From: Arcobacter arenosus
Lineage (GTDB): Bacteria > Campylobacterota > Campylobacteria > Campylobacterales > Arcobacteraceae
Assembly (NCBI RefSeq): GCF_005771535.1
Contig: NZ_VANU01000002.1
Location: forward strand, 62,001-126,000
Direction: 5' to 3'
DNA length: 64,000 bases
This document shows positions 54,003-63,312 of the stretch, one piece after another. The position numbers and the translations under genes were made by a program. Position 1 is the first letter of the stretch. The number at the start of each line of letters is the position of its first letter. A model generated the notes under the pieces. That model ran no database searches and was not told the DNA's origin. It saw nothing but the letters and a program-made list of their open reading frames with translations.

Positions 54003-54355
54003 TTTTCATTCTTTTTTATTTTTCTTATTGTTAAAATATCAATAAATTTAGCACTAAATGCCAAAGCAATAACTGTCCCCACTAAAAGTGAAATAGTAAT
54101 TGCCCAAAACTCTTTTGAGATTATATCTGCTTGTGTAATTATCCCCATAGCTGCAGGTATAAATAGAAGTGGTAAGTATCTTAGGTGTAAGAATACTGCA
54201 TTATCTAGAGATTCAAAGCTAGATTTTTTTATCATCAAAAACAGAAGTAATAAAAGCATACCAATTACAGGCCCTGGAACAATAAGTCCAAATAGTTTTA
54301 CAAAACACTCCCCTAGAAATTGAAATACTAGGAGAGTAATAATCCCTTTTAACAT
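53999..54355 (-). CDS. lrgA: LrgA/CidA-family membrane protein
   Basis: A 118-residue protein with four helices. FQFLGECFVKLFGLIVPGPVIGMLLLLL and LPLLFIPAAMGIITQADIISKEFWAITISLLVGTVIALAFSA match LrgA/YohJ. It is five bases after the oxidoreductase gene and overlaps lrgB by 4 bases, so all three are one operon. Confidence 0.9.
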   Translation of the reverse strand: MLKGIITLLVFQFLGECFVKLFGLIVPGPVIGMLLLLLFLMIKKSSFESLDNAVFLHLRYLPLLFIPAAMGIITQADIISKEFWAITISLLVGTVIALAFSAKFIDILTIRKIKKNEK

Positions 54356-54360
54356 CTAAT

Positions 54361-55212
54361 TTAGTCTTTAAATAGTTGGTAAATAGAACAAAAGTCCTCT
54401 TCACCTCTTCCATCTTTTTTCATTTTTCCAAACAATTCTTTTGGAACAGCTGCTGAATATAGAGGTTGATTTAAACTATAAGCTAAATCTTGTAAAGTAT
54501 GTAAATCTTTATAAATTGCATTATTTGAAAAATGTGCAGAAAAATCCTCTTCAATTAATTTTTGAGTTTTTGCTTTTAAAACTAGTGATTGACCACCACC
54601 CACTCCAAGAATTTCAAGTAATTTTGGTTTTTCAATATCACACATCTCTCCAAGAGCTGTACACTCTGCAATAGTAGCCATAAACGAACCTAAACATAGA
54701 TTATTGATAAGTTTCATTTTTGAAGCTTTACCCGGTTCTTTTAGATAGAAAATCTCTTTTCCTATTTTTTCTAAATATGGTTTACATAATTCATATGTTT
54801 CTTTTTTTCCTGAAGTTACTATTGTAACTAAACCTTGAAGTGCAGGAGCAACACTTCCAAAAATAGGTGACTCTAAATAATCTCCACCTTTTTCATCTAT
54901 TTGTTGGTGAAAATCTAAAACCATCTCATAATGATTTGTTGTTAAGTCAATAATAGTTTTTCCAGTTAAATCAGCACTTAATAATCCATCTTCCATTTCA
55001 AAAATATTTTTAACTGCACTTGACTCAAATAAACACATAAATACAACATCACAATCTTCAATTAATTGTTTTGGTGAATCTTTTATTTCATAATTTAAAT
55101 CTTCAACTTTAGATTTAGTTCTATTATAAATTTTCAACTCTTCACCCATATCAGTTAGTCTACTTGCTATTGCTCGACCTAAATTTCCAAGTCCTATAAA
55201 TCCAATTGCCAT
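54361..55212 (-). CDS. NAD(P)-dependent oxidoreductase, 3-hydroxyisobutyrate dehydrogenase family
   Basis: A 283-residue beta-hydroxyacid dehydrogenase. The Rossmann GFIGLGNLGRAIASRL is at the N-terminus, DLTTNHYEM and LESPIFGSVAPALQG supply substrate-binding residues, and GKASKMKLINNLC contains the catalytic lysine. I take ATG at 55212, with GGAT eight bases upstream; an open frame extends 63 bases further without a ribosome site. The substrate (succinic semialdehyde, glyoxylate or similar) is not evident. It precedes lrgAB. Confidence 0.87.
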   Translation of the reverse strand: MAIGFIGLGNLGRAIASRLTDMGEELKIYNRTKSKVEDLNYEIKDSPKQLIEDCDVVFMCLFESSAVKNIFEMEDGLLSADLTGKTIIDLTTNHYEMVLDFHQQIDEKGGDYLESPIFGSVAPALQGLVTIVTSGKKETYELCKPYLEKIGKEIFYLKEPGKASKMKLINNLCLGSFMATIAECTALGEMCDIEKPKLLEILGVGGGQSLVLKAKTQKLIEEDFSAHFSNNAIYKDLHTLQDLAYSLNQPLYSAAVPKELFGKMKKDGRGEEDFCSIYQLFKD

Positions 55213-55230
55213 TTTGTATCCTTTAAAATA

Positions 55231-55249
55231 GTCCCTATTTAAAAGGGAC
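55231..55249. promoter_or_regulatory. Inverted repeat just upstream of the oxidoreductase gene
   Basis: GTCCCT (55231-55236) and AGGGAC (55244-55249) form a 6-bp GC-rich stem, 18 bases before the start at 55212 on the minus strand. It may be an operator or leader hairpin. Confidence 0.35.
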
Positions 55250-55316
55250 CTTATGATTTTATATCTTCTTTTCAACAGTGAAAGTAAATTTCACTAAAAG
55301 AAGCAAAACTCTAAAG

Positions 55317-55334
55317 GGCTTTAAGAATAAAGCC
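55317..55334 (-). terminator. Hairpin after the LysE-family gene
   Basis: GGCTTT (55317-55322) and AAAGCC (55329-55334) form a 6-bp stem. On the minus strand it lies 25 bases after the LysE stop and is followed by a T-rich stretch, fitting a terminator. Confidence 0.5.
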
Positions 55335-55359
55335 TAAAAATTATGTAGACAAAATTATA

Positions 55360-55989
55360 TCAAAAAGTGTTAAAGATAATAGAAAGTGCTAAAAAAAGTA
55401 AAATGAAACCAGAGATTTTTTCTATTTTATTTGAATATTTTTCTAAAAAATTTTTACTTTTTACATTTGTTACAAGATAAACTACAAAGATATCCCATAA
55501 TAATACAGCTAAAAACATCCATAAAGCAAAAAAACTTTGAACATAAAATGGTGTATGGTTTTGTATTGAAATAGAAAACATAGTGAAATAAAAAATTGAG
55601 TTTTTTGGATTTAAAATCGCCGATAAAAAACCCATAAGAAAGTATTTAATTACATCTTTTTTTTCATCTTTTTTTTCTATTTTTTTTGAAAATAGTTCCC
55701 TTTTTTTAGATTTTAATAATAAAAAACCTATATACAAAAGGTAAAAAGATCCTAATATTTTTATAGTAAGAAATAGTGTTTGATTATCTTTTATTAAAGT
55801 TATTCCAAACAAAGCTAATAAAATATAGACTAAATTTGCAAAGGCAATACCAGTTGAAGTTATAATTCCTGAAGCTCTACCATGTTTTGAAGAGTTTGTA
55901 AGAATCAAGAAAAAATCAACACCAGGACTTAAAAGTGCAACAAAGTGCGCTAAAGCTAATGATAAAAAACTAATTAAATAAATTTCCAT
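55360..55989 (-). CDS. LysE-family amino acid exporter
   Basis: A 209-residue inner-membrane protein with five to six helices. FVALLSPGVDFFLILTNSSKHGRASGIITSTGIAFANLVYILLALFG contains the family's N-terminal PGP/D-like region, and GFLSAILNPKNSIFYFTMF is the second conserved loop. The exported amino acid is unknown. An AraC-type regulator gene lies 27 bases upstream on the same strand and may control it. Confidence 0.88.
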   Translation of the reverse strand: MEIYLISFLSLALAHFVALLSPGVDFFLILTNSSKHGRASGIITSTGIAFANLVYILLALFGITLIKDNQTLFLTIKILGSFYLLYIGFLLLKSKKRELFSKKIEKKDEKKDVIKYFLMGFLSAILNPKNSIFYFTMFSISIQNHTPFYVQSFFALWMFLAVLLWDIFVVYLVTNVKSKNFLEKYSNKIEKISGFILLFLALSIIFNTF

Positions 55990-56016
55990 AAGGGGATTAT
56001 AGAAATTTATAAAAAA

Positions 56017-56847
56017 TTATTCTTGTACAAAATTGACTTTGAAATTATCTTGATAAGATTTTGGAGTTGTTGCAACGATTTTTAAAAAATTTCTATGAAA
56101 ATGGCTTTGGTCACTAAAACCACACTCTAAAGCAGTATCAACAATACTTTCTCCTTTTTTTAAAAGTTCTTTTGCCCTATTTATTTTTATATTTAGTAAA
56201 TATGTATGGGGAGTCATATTTATATTTGATTTGAAAAGCCTAATTACATAAAAGGGATTTAATCCAAACTTTTCTGAAACTATTTCTAAAGAGATATTTT
56301 CTTTATAGTTTTTATTTAAAAAATCTAAAATTTTATCAAAAAGTGGGTCCTCAACTTTTGTTGTTGATTTATTTAAATATTTTCCAAAAAGTTTAGTAAA
56401 AAAGTTTATAAGTTCATCCTCTTTTTCATTGTAGTCAATATCACTAAAAATATTTTCACATAAAGATTTAAATTCATTATAAAGATTAATATCGTAGATA
56501 ATATTTTCAGGAAAGGCTTTAAAGGTACTAATTTCATCACAAACTAAGTTTTGAATACCACAACACCATTTTTCATCTAAATAAAGCATATAATACAGAT
56601 TTGGAGTTTCTTTTATTGGATTACATGAGTGTACTTCATTTGGATTTACAACTGCAATCATCCCCACATCAAAATTATATTTTTTATCTTTGTTTGTATA
56701 GATTGATTTATCTTCTAAATTTATCCCTATAGAAAATGTATCGTGAATATGCTCTTTATAGTGTTTTGTATTATTAGAGTATCTGAGTTCCAAAAATGGC
56801 AGTTTTTCATGGGTAAATATTTTTGTAAATGTATTATTAGATTTCAT
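56017..56847 (-). CDS. AraC-family transcriptional regulator
   Basis: A 276-residue regulator. The N-terminal cupin-like ligand domain (HYKEHIHDTFSIGINLEDKS, MIAVVNPNEVHSCNPI) is followed by two helix-turn-helix motifs at the C-terminus (ISLEIVSEKFGLNPFYVIRLFKSNI; SIVDTALECGFSDQSHFHRNFLKIVATTPKSYQ). It is divergent from the APC permease (73 bases) and upstream of the LysE gene, either of which may be its target. Confidence 0.9.
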   Translation of the reverse strand: MKSNNTFTKIFTHEKLPFLELRYSNNTKHYKEHIHDTFSIGINLEDKSIYTNKDKKYNFDVGMIAVVNPNEVHSCNPIKETPNLYYMLYLDEKWCCGIQNLVCDEISTFKAFPENIIYDINLYNEFKSLCENIFSDIDYNEKEDELINFFTKLFGKYLNKSTTKVEDPLFDKILDFLNKNYKENISLEIVSEKFGLNPFYVIRLFKSNINMTPHTYLLNIKINRAKELLKKGESIVDTALECGFSDQSHFHRNFLKIVATTPKSYQDNFKVNFVQE

Positions 56848-56920
56848 TTATAGATTATAAACCATCAATATAAAAAAATAGATTATGTTAAAATGTTGAA
56901 ATTTATTTTTAGGTATTTAT

Positions 56921-58210
56921 ATGAAAGATAAAAAGATAGGACTTTTTGGTGCTGTTTCAATTGGTGTTGGTGGAATGGTTGGAGGTGGTATCTTTGCTGT
57001 TTTAGGTGAAGCTGTTTCTTTTGCAAAAGGAGCTACTGTAATAGCCTTTTTACTAGCAGGAATTGTTGCTTTATTAACTTCTTATTCTTATGCAAAATTT
57101 TCTGTAAAATTCCCAAGTAGAGGTGGAACAGTGGTTTTTGTAGATAATGCTTTCGGTCATAATCTATTATCTGGAAGTTTAAATTTAGTTTTATGGATTA
57201 GTTATTTAGTAACAATCTCTTTATACTCTATATCATTTGCTTCCTATGCCCAAACTTTTTTCCCAACTTTAAAGGGTTTTTATTTAGAACATATTCTAAT
57301 CTCCCTTGCTATTTTAGTACCCTCTTTTATAAATGTGGTAAGTGCAACTTTTGTAAGTCGTTCAGAGCTAGTTGTAGTTATAATAAAAGTTGTTTTGTTA
57401 CTTTTAATTATCTTTACAAGCTTTACTTACGTAGATAGTTCAAGAGTTGCCATAGAAAATTTTTCTGACCCTTTTTCTATTTTTGTAGCAGGAATGATTA
57501 TATTTGTTGCCTATGAAGGTTTTGAGTTAATTGCAAACTCCTCTGAAGAGATTGAAAATCCAGAGAAAAATCTTCCAAGAGCTTTTTATATATCAGTTGT
57601 TTTGGTGATTGTTTTATATCTTTTAATTGCATATATAACAGTTGGAACAGTAGATGAAAAACAACTACTTGAAGCAAAGGATTATGCCTTGGCTGTTGCA
57701 GCTAAACCTGCTTTAGGAGATATTGGTTTTGTCCTTGTAACAATTGCTGCTTTATTAGCAACTTTTTCAGCTATAAATGCAACGGTTTATGGAAATGCAA
57801 GATTAGGTTTTACCCTAGCAAGGGATGGTGAGTTACCAAAAAAACTAAACGAACAAAGAAATAATATTCCTTTTGCAGGGGTTGTTTCAACTGCACTTAT
57901 TAGTTTGGTTATGGCAAATAGTATTGATATAACCAAAATAGCGATAATTGCAAGTGCAAGTTTTTTATTAATTTTTACAATAATAAATATAAGTGCTTTA
58001 AAAATGTATAAAGAATTAGATGCAAATAAATATCTTCTTATTTTATCAAGTTTGGTTAGTTTTACGGCACTTTTAACTCTTTTATATAATACCTATGAAA
58101 AAAATTTAAATGCATTGATTATATTTTGTTCTTTTCTTTTATTCTCTATCGTATTTGAGTTTTTTTATGGGAAAATTGCAAGAGATGATAAGTTTTTAGA
58201 ATCCAATTAG
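56921..58210 (+). CDS. APC-family amino acid permease
   Basis: A 429-residue transporter with about 12 helices. The opening GLFGAVSIGVGGMVGGGIFAVLGEAV is the APC helix 1 substrate site, and AYEGFELIANSSEEIENPEKNLPRA is the conserved helix 6 to loop region. The substrate is unknown. The gene is divergent from the AraC regulator and convergent with cti across a perfect hairpin. Confidence 0.9.
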   Translation: MKDKKIGLFGAVSIGVGGMVGGGIFAVLGEAVSFAKGATVIAFLLAGIVALLTSYSYAKFSVKFPSRGGTVVFVDNAFGHNLLSGSLNLVLWISYLVTISLYSISFASYAQTFFPTLKGFYLEHILISLAILVPSFINVVSATFVSRSELVVVIIKVVLLLLIIFTSFTYVDSSRVAIENFSDPFSIFVAGMIIFVAYEGFELIANSSEEIENPEKNLPRAFYISVVLVIVLYLLIAYITVGTVDEKQLLEAKDYALAVAAKPALGDIGFVLVTIAALLATFSAINATVYGNARLGFTLARDGELPKKLNEQRNNIPFAGVVSTALISLVMANSIDITKIAIIASASFLLIFTIINISALKMYKELDANKYLLILSSLVSFTALLTLLYNTYEKNLNALIIFCSFLLFSIVFEFFYGKIARDDKFLESN

Positions 58211-58231
58211 TAGAATAATTTCTACTAATTG
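58204..58231. terminator. Bidirectional terminator between the APC permease and cti
   Basis: CAATTAGTAGA (58204-58214) and TCTACTAATTG (58221-58231) are perfect 11-bp arms with a 6-base loop. It overlaps both stop codons of the convergent genes. Confidence 0.7.
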
Positions 58232-60471
58232 AAACTTTTGTGATAATATCTATTTAAATCAAAAAGCCCTGCTCTACTAGGATTTATCTCATAAAATTTA
58301 TTTTGAAACCAGTCAAATGTTTCCCAAAAGTTTTTATCACTTCTTCTAATAAAAAAATTTTTTAGATTTTCTTCATTTTCATTATAATTTAGTAGGATAT
58401 TAAAAAAATTACTTATTTCACCCTCTTCTACTACAACAAAATAATTTGGATAAGAACCAACAAAACCTTCAATTATGTTAATATTATCTTTATTTGTATC
58501 TAATCTTTCATCCTCTTCAAACATAAAAGCAACATTATCATGCCATCTATTTATTACAACTGTATAAATCAAATCTTGAGTTTTTAGTTTAAACCTTATA
58601 TAAAAAAGATTAAAATTTGTACTTGAAAACTCTTTGTATTTTTTTAAATTATCAACTAAAGTAAGTTTTTTTAGGGCTTGCTCAATATCTTTTTTATTTG
58701 AGTATCTATTTAAAATAGGTGTTTCAAGATATTTCTCTTCAATAAAATTGATTTTATCTTTTTTGGTATTTGTATAAGCAAGAATTTTTTCAATAAATTC
58801 TTCTTTATGATTTTTTGTTTCATAGTTTATTGATGTTTCATTTGATGATGGTGTATATGTTACAAAATATTTTGCAAGAAAACCTTGATACCAACTATTA
58901 AAAACCTCTTGTCTTGAGCTTTTAGGAAGATACTCTAAAAAGTTACTTTCTCCTTCAATTCGAAGTCTATCCATATATTTTCTAACTAATACTTTATGTT
59001 GAGTATTTCCAAAAACATCAAAACCTGCAACAAGTGAATAATACAATCTTTCAAGTAGTGGATAATCAATTATCCACATTGTCCTTGGCATATTTCCTAG
59101 TGCACCTTTGTGAACAGAAGCTGAGTCAAAATGTCTATATATCGTTAAAATGGCATCATTATCCTCTTTATTTACTTTATTACCTTTCCAAATTGATTCA
59201 AGATTTAAACTTTTGTTTTTATATATTTTGTTTTTATTTTCATAATATTCAATTGTTTCATTATCATATTTTATAAAATTAAAACTCTTAACTAAAGGCG
59301 TATCTGCACCATATTTATTTGGCAAAGAAAGATTTGAGGCGTTTTCTTTTAAAAATTTTTTATTTAAGATTGTTTCATCATATTTTGGGTCTTTAAAGGC
59401 AATCCAAAAATGATCATTTATCACATTTAATGCAATTTGTCCTTTACAAACTGGTCCCCTGATAAAGGTCATTATAAAGTAATGGATATCATCAAGCAAA
59501 AATTGGTATCTTGATTCTGAAGGTATTTGACTAAACGCAATTAAAGCATTTGAAGCTATTTTTGGTTCATAACTAATATTTTGTGTTGGGAACCATTTTT
59601 TATCTATAAATAACTCTTTATATCTTGTTATTTTTTTATCATCAATTTCATAGACCATATGGGTTTTATGAACAATTGTAGAACTTATTTTTCTAAAGGT
59701 GTAATAAAATTTTTTCTTAGGGTCATCATATGGAAGTCTTGTTCTTACAGGATTTTTTCCCTCTTTATCGTAGCTTCTTTGAATTTGATAAAAATCATTT
59801 GAAGAGTTAAATTTTATATGGGCTAAAAAAAGATGTTCATAAATATATCTTGCAGTGATTTTATGTTTCATATCCTTTTTATTTAAAAATTCTTCAAGTA
59901 CTTTTAGTTCTTTTGGTTGTTCTATATCTTTTTTTCTATCATCAATAGAACCATTTTTTAACCATTTAGTTATTATTTTATGCTCATTTTTTGATAAAGC
60001 TGGAAACCCATAAGGCATCCCATGATATGGTTTTTCTTCAAGATATTTTTCTAATTCATCTAAATCTTTTGGGCATGTTAAATCATCTAATTCGGGTGCA
60101 TAATCCCCTTTGCTAATAGGAAATTTTTGTTTTTGTTCTAAAAAAAGACCCATAATACTTGTGTTGTTTTCATCAAGTGGTTTAGTAATAGAATAAAACC
60201 CTTTATCTCTCCATTCTTTTTCATCTAATGCATCAACAAATAATCTTGTTGGTTCAATTGGTTTTATCCTATTTTCATATATTGCAGTTTTTGTTCCACC
60301 TCTTGTAATCCCCTCAAATGAACTAAATTTTGTCTGGCAAGGTGAGTTATAACAAGAGTGGCAAACAACGCATCTATTATCTAAAATAGGTTTTACATCA
60401 TTTTCAAATGATATTGGTTTGGCATATAAAAATAAACTAAATAGAAAAAATACAAATATTTTATAAATCAT
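58225..60471 (-). CDS. cti: Fatty acid cis/trans isomerase
   Basis: A periplasmic heme enzyme that turns cis-unsaturated fatty acids in membrane lipids into trans isomers under solvent or heat stress. A signal peptide (about 1-16, ending LYAKP) precedes the cytochrome c-type site NRCVVCHSCYNSPCQ, then RGGTKTAIYENRIKPIEPTRLFVDA and HGMPYGFPALS, all family features. 748 residues, normal length. Start is ATG 60471, with AAGGA six bases upstream; the frame is open nine codons further without a site. Confidence 0.9.
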   Translation of the reverse strand: MIYKIFVFFLFSLFLYAKPISFENDVKPILDNRCVVCHSCYNSPCQTKFSSFEGITRGGTKTAIYENRIKPIEPTRLFVDALDEKEWRDKGFYSITKPLDENNTSIMGLFLEQKQKFPISKGDYAPELDDLTCPKDLDELEKYLEEKPYHGMPYGFPALSKNEHKIITKWLKNGSIDDRKKDIEQPKELKVLEEFLNKKDMKHKITARYIYEHLFLAHIKFNSSNDFYQIQRSYDKEGKNPVRTRLPYDDPKKKFYYTFRKISSTIVHKTHMVYEIDDKKITRYKELFIDKKWFPTQNISYEPKIASNALIAFSQIPSESRYQFLLDDIHYFIMTFIRGPVCKGQIALNVINDHFWIAFKDPKYDETILNKKFLKENASNLSLPNKYGADTPLVKSFNFIKYDNETIEYYENKNKIYKNKSLNLESIWKGNKVNKEDNDAILTIYRHFDSASVHKGALGNMPRTMWIIDYPLLERLYYSLVAGFDVFGNTQHKVLVRKYMDRLRIEGESNFLEYLPKSSRQEVFNSWYQGFLAKYFVTYTPSSNETSINYETKNHKEEFIEKILAYTNTKKDKINFIEEKYLETPILNRYSNKKDIEQALKKLTLVDNLKKYKEFSSTNFNLFYIRFKLKTQDLIYTVVINRWHDNVAFMFEEDERLDTNKDNINIIEGFVGSYPNYFVVVEEGEISNFFNILLNYNENEENLKNFFIRRSDKNFWETFDWFQNKFYEINPSRAGLFDLNRYYHKSFN

Positions 60472-60513
60472 TAAAAGTCCTTCAAAATAATATTTCATTA
60501 TATCATAGAAATA

Positions 60514-60906
60514 TTATGCTAAAGGGTCTTCTCCTGTAGCCCATTTATCAAGGTATTTTTCTATTAAATGAAAATCTTCCCCGCTGTGTTGGGTAAAGGT
60601 AATATATTGATTTCTATTTTCAACTTCAAATAGTTCATTAACAATAGACATATATCTTAAAGCTAATTCTCTTCTTTGTTGAATTGTTCTGCCTTCTCTA
60701 ATATCTAAATTCATTAAACAAATATCATCATTTGGATTTGCTCGTCCAATTGTTAAATTATATTTGTTATATTCTCTAATAGAAATTGCTATATGATCGG
60801 TTCCTGTATCCATGATTTCAGAAAAAGTTTTTCTTATTTCTTTAACAAAATTCTCTTTTGTTTCTTGTGATATTTTTTTATTTATCTCAAATTGTAAGTG
60901 GGGCAT
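60514..60906 (-). CDS. Tautomerase-superfamily protein
   Basis: A 130-residue protein starting MPHLQFEINKKIS. Pro2, exposed after Met removal, would be the catalytic base, as in 4-oxalocrotonate tautomerase and MIF relatives. The length suits a single fused beta-alpha-beta pair (MIF/CHMI-like). Substrate unknown. It lies 42 bases upstream of cti on the same strand and may share its promoter, which carries an FNR-like palindrome. Confidence 0.8.
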   Translation of the reverse strand: MPHLQFEINKKISQETKENFVKEIRKTFSEIMDTGTDHIAISIREYNKYNLTIGRANPNDDICLMNLDIREGRTIQQRRELALRYMSIVNELFEVENRNQYITFTQHSGEDFHLIEKYLDKWATGEDPLA

Positions 60907-60954
60907 AAAAACTCCTTTTTTAAATCATCTTATATTTATTCTAAAAATTATTTG

Positions 60955-60978
60955 AATAATTGATTTAAATCAATTATT
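60955..60978. promoter_or_regulatory. 24-bp perfect palindrome containing an FNR consensus site
   Basis: The core TTGATTTAAATCAA (60960-60973) fits TTGAT-N4-ATCAA exactly, and the symmetry extends five more bases on each side. It lies between divergent genes, 49 bases upstream of the tautomerase start and 107 bases before the small zinc-motif protein. A Crp/Fnr-family regulator probably binds here. Confidence 0.6.
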
Positions 60979-61020
60979 TTTGCTAAATTTAAGAATATAC
61001 TATATAATGTCTCATTTTTT

Positions 61021-61048
61021 GATGAATATTAATTCATCACGGTATATA
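61021..61048 (+). promoter_or_regulatory. Inverted repeat and -10 element before the small zinc-motif gene
   Basis: GATGAAT-ATTA-ATTCATC (61021-61038) is a perfect 7-bp inverted repeat. TATAAT follows at 61043-61048, 37 bases before the ATG at 61085. The repeat thus covers the -35 position, like an operator. Confidence 0.45.
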
Positions 61049-61084
61049 ATTTGCATATCAATTAATAAAATTTTAGGATAAAGA

Positions 61085-61420
61085 ATGAATTTAGAAATGA
61101 ACCAAGAAAGTCAATTATTAGAAAGAGCAAAAACAAGTACTTGTCCAGTTGAACTTGAGAAATTACATAATTCAAGTAGTATGAATATAAGAAGAGCAGT
61201 AGCAAGAAATATTAATATCACCACAGAAACTGCTAATAAATTAGTTAAAGATCCAGTTTTAAATGTAAGTTTTATGGCTTCTAAAAATCCAAAATCTAGT
61301 GAAAAAAAAGATTTTGATGAAAATAGTTTAAATTATTGTGTTTTATGTGAAGAGGATGAAAGGTATATGAATTGTTCTCAATGTTATGAAGCAAATAATT
61401 GGAGTTTATTAAATAGTTAA
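61085..61420 (+). CDS. Small protein with LRV-like repeat and zinc-binding Cys pairs
   Basis: A 111-residue cytoplasmic protein. The stretch NIRRAVARNINITTETANKLVKDPVLNVSFMASKNP (about 34-69) resembles leucine-rich-variant helical repeats. It is followed by two Cys pairs, C85-x2-C88 and C97-x2-C100, fit for one zinc or Fe-S centre. LRV proteins in nitrogen fixers can carry an Fe-S cluster; the order here is reversed, with Cys pairs at the C-terminus. AGGATAAAG precedes the start. Function unknown. It overlaps the convergent EamA gene by 4 bases. Confidence 0.7.
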   Translation: MNLEMNQESQLLERAKTSTCPVELEKLHNSSSMNIRRAVARNINITTETANKLVKDPVLNVSFMASKNPKSSEKKDFDENSLNYCVLCEEDERYMNCSQCYEANNWSLLNS

Positions 61421-62277
61421 TTTTTTTCTTTTAAACTTATAAAAATACCACCTAAAACTAAAATAGTTGAAACTAATAAACTTATGGTTAATTTTTCATC
61501 TAAAAAAATTATACTTATAAATATAGATATTACAGGTACAAGAAGTTGAAGTACACTTGCTGTTACTATTTTTAAATCTTTTAAAACAAAATACCAAATT
61601 GAATAACCTAAACCTGAAGCAATAGCTCCTGATAAAAACGCCCAGAATAAACCGCTTGAAGTGATGTTTAAATCATCAATAAAAAGAAAAACAAATAAAA
61701 TAGTGATAATAAAAGCTTTAAAAAAATTGTTTGAAGTATCTTTTATGGCATTTGTACTGTTTCTTCCTAATAAGGTATAAAAAGCCCAAGCAAATCCAGC
61801 TATTACCATTAATATAAAATGGAAAATAGAGATTGAAAAATCTTTACTTGGATAGAGTAAAAAAAACAATCCACATAATGCTAAAGATATACCTATTAAT
61901 TTTTTTAATCCAAATTTTTCTTTTTTTATAAAAGCAAAAAGTATCATTGTTATTTGAACTACTGCAAATAATATTAATGCCCCAAGACCTGCATCCAAAC
62001 TAATATAAGAAAATGAAAAACAAATTGCATATAAAAAAAGAAAAAATCCATTTAGCCAATTGCTTTTTAAATCTAAGGTGTTTTTTTTATTTATAAAAAG
62101 AGATATTAAAAATAGTGTGATAACTCCAAAAAATAGTCTAAAAAAACTAAAAGAATATGGATCAATAGAATTATTTTGTAAGGCTGCTTTACAAAATATT
62201 GAATTTAATGAGAAAAAAAGTATGGTTAATGTGCCAAGTAAAAAAAGATTTTGATTAACTAATTTTTTTACTAACAC
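61417..62277 (-). CDS. EamA/DMT-family transporter
   Basis: A 286-residue inner-membrane protein with ten helices in two EamA repeats (FFSLNSIFCKAALQNNSIDPYSFSFFRLFFGVI; GAIASGLGYSIWYFVLKDLKIVTASVLQLLVPVISIFISIIFLDEKLT). Substrate unknown. Start is GTG at 62277, without a convincing ribosome site, so it may depend on coupling with the oxidoreductase gene nine bases upstream. Confidence 0.85.
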   Translation of the reverse strand: MLVKKLVNQNLFLLGTLTILFFSLNSIFCKAALQNNSIDPYSFSFFRLFFGVITLFLISLFINKKNTLDLKSNWLNGFFLFLYAICFSFSYISLDAGLGALILFAVVQITMILFAFIKKEKFGLKKLIGISLALCGLFFLLYPSKDFSISIFHFILMVIAGFAWAFYTLLGRNSTNAIKDTSNNFFKAFIITILFVFLFIDDLNITSSGLFWAFLSGAIASGLGYSIWYFVLKDLKIVTASVLQLLVPVISIFISIIFLDEKLTISLLVSTILVLGGIFISLKEKN

Positions 62278-62286
62278 AATATTAAC

Positions 62287-63312
62287 TTAGTGTTTAAACT
62301 CTGGATTGTTTTTGAAATACTCTTCCACCTTGTCCGTATAGGCATAAATTTTTCCAGTCCTTTTTAAATAAGAGTTTACAATATGGTAACCATGATTAAG
62401 AGCTGTTACAATTGAACCACCGGTATTAAATGCAATATCTCCTGCAACATACATACCTTTTACATTTGTTCTGTAGTGCTCATCATATATTGGTTTCCCT
62501 TTATCATCAGTTTGGATACCAACTTTTTTTAGAAAATCAACAGGCGATGTTCCACCTATTGCATAAATAATTCTATCATATATTGTGTAGTAACCATCAT
62601 CAAAATTCACTTTTACCTTTCCATGTTCATTCTCTAAGGATATTATATCTGTACCTAGTCTTAGTCTTAGTTTCTCTTGCCCATTGTATTGATACAAAAT
62701 ATCTTCATTTTCAGGATTAAGTCTTGTGAATTCATCTTTTCTATAAACTAAAGTTATTATGTTGTTTTCATCAGCTAACTCGTAGGCATATTCTGCCGCA
62801 CTATTTCCTCCTCCAACAACTAGTATCTTTTCCCCTTCACTACATTTATCTAAGTTAAAATTTACAAACTCTTTTATTGAAGGTGGTATTCTATAACTTG
62901 GTTTATTTGGTTTTCCCATTTTTCCAATTGTTATTACTACAGCTTTTGCTTTAAAACCTTGAGTGGCAGTTGAGATTTGAAAAATTCCATTTTCATCTTT
63001 TTGTATATTTTCTACTTCTGTGTTAAATGCAGTATCAATTTTTTCATAATCTAAAAGTTGGTCAAAAAAGTCTAATGTTGTTTCTTTTGTTCCATCCATA
63101 AAAGGAATATTTCCTTCAATTTCTACTGTTTGACCCTTCCAATCTTTATCAACTCGTTTATTATCTTTATAAAATTTTCTAATAGTACTTGAGTGATTAT
63201 CTGCCTTATCAATTAGTAGTATTCTCTCTACTCCATGTACCGCTGCTTCTACGGCAGTACCTATGCCACCAGGGCCTCCGCCAATTATGGCAATATCATA
63301 AGTTGTATTCAT
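62287..63312 (-). CDS. FAD/NAD(P)-dependent oxidoreductase, YpdA/thioredoxin-reductase-like
   Basis: A 341-residue flavoprotein. The FAD site IIGGGPGGIGTAVEA is at the N-terminus, the NAD(P) site VVGGGNSAAEYAYEL in the middle, and GMYVAGDIAFNTGGSIVTALNHGYHIV near the C-terminus closes the FAD site. There is no CxxC active-site pair, so it is not a true thioredoxin reductase; YpdA-type reductases and ferredoxin-NADP reductases share this layout. The partner is unknown. Confidence 0.83.
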   Translation of the reverse strand: MNTTYDIAIIGGGPGGIGTAVEAAVHGVERILLIDKADNHSSTIRKFYKDNKRVDKDWKGQTVEIEGNIPFMDGTKETTLDFFDQLLDYEKIDTAFNTEVENIQKDENGIFQISTATQGFKAKAVVITIGKMGKPNKPSYRIPPSIKEFVNFNLDKCSEGEKILVVGGGNSAAEYAYELADENNIITLVYRKDEFTRLNPENEDILYQYNGQEKLRLRLGTDIISLENEHGKVKVNFDDGYYTIYDRIIYAIGGTSPVDFLKKVGIQTDDKGKPIYDEHYRTNVKGMYVAGDIAFNTGGSIVTALNHGYHIVNSYLKRTGKIYAYTDKVEEYFKNNPEFKH

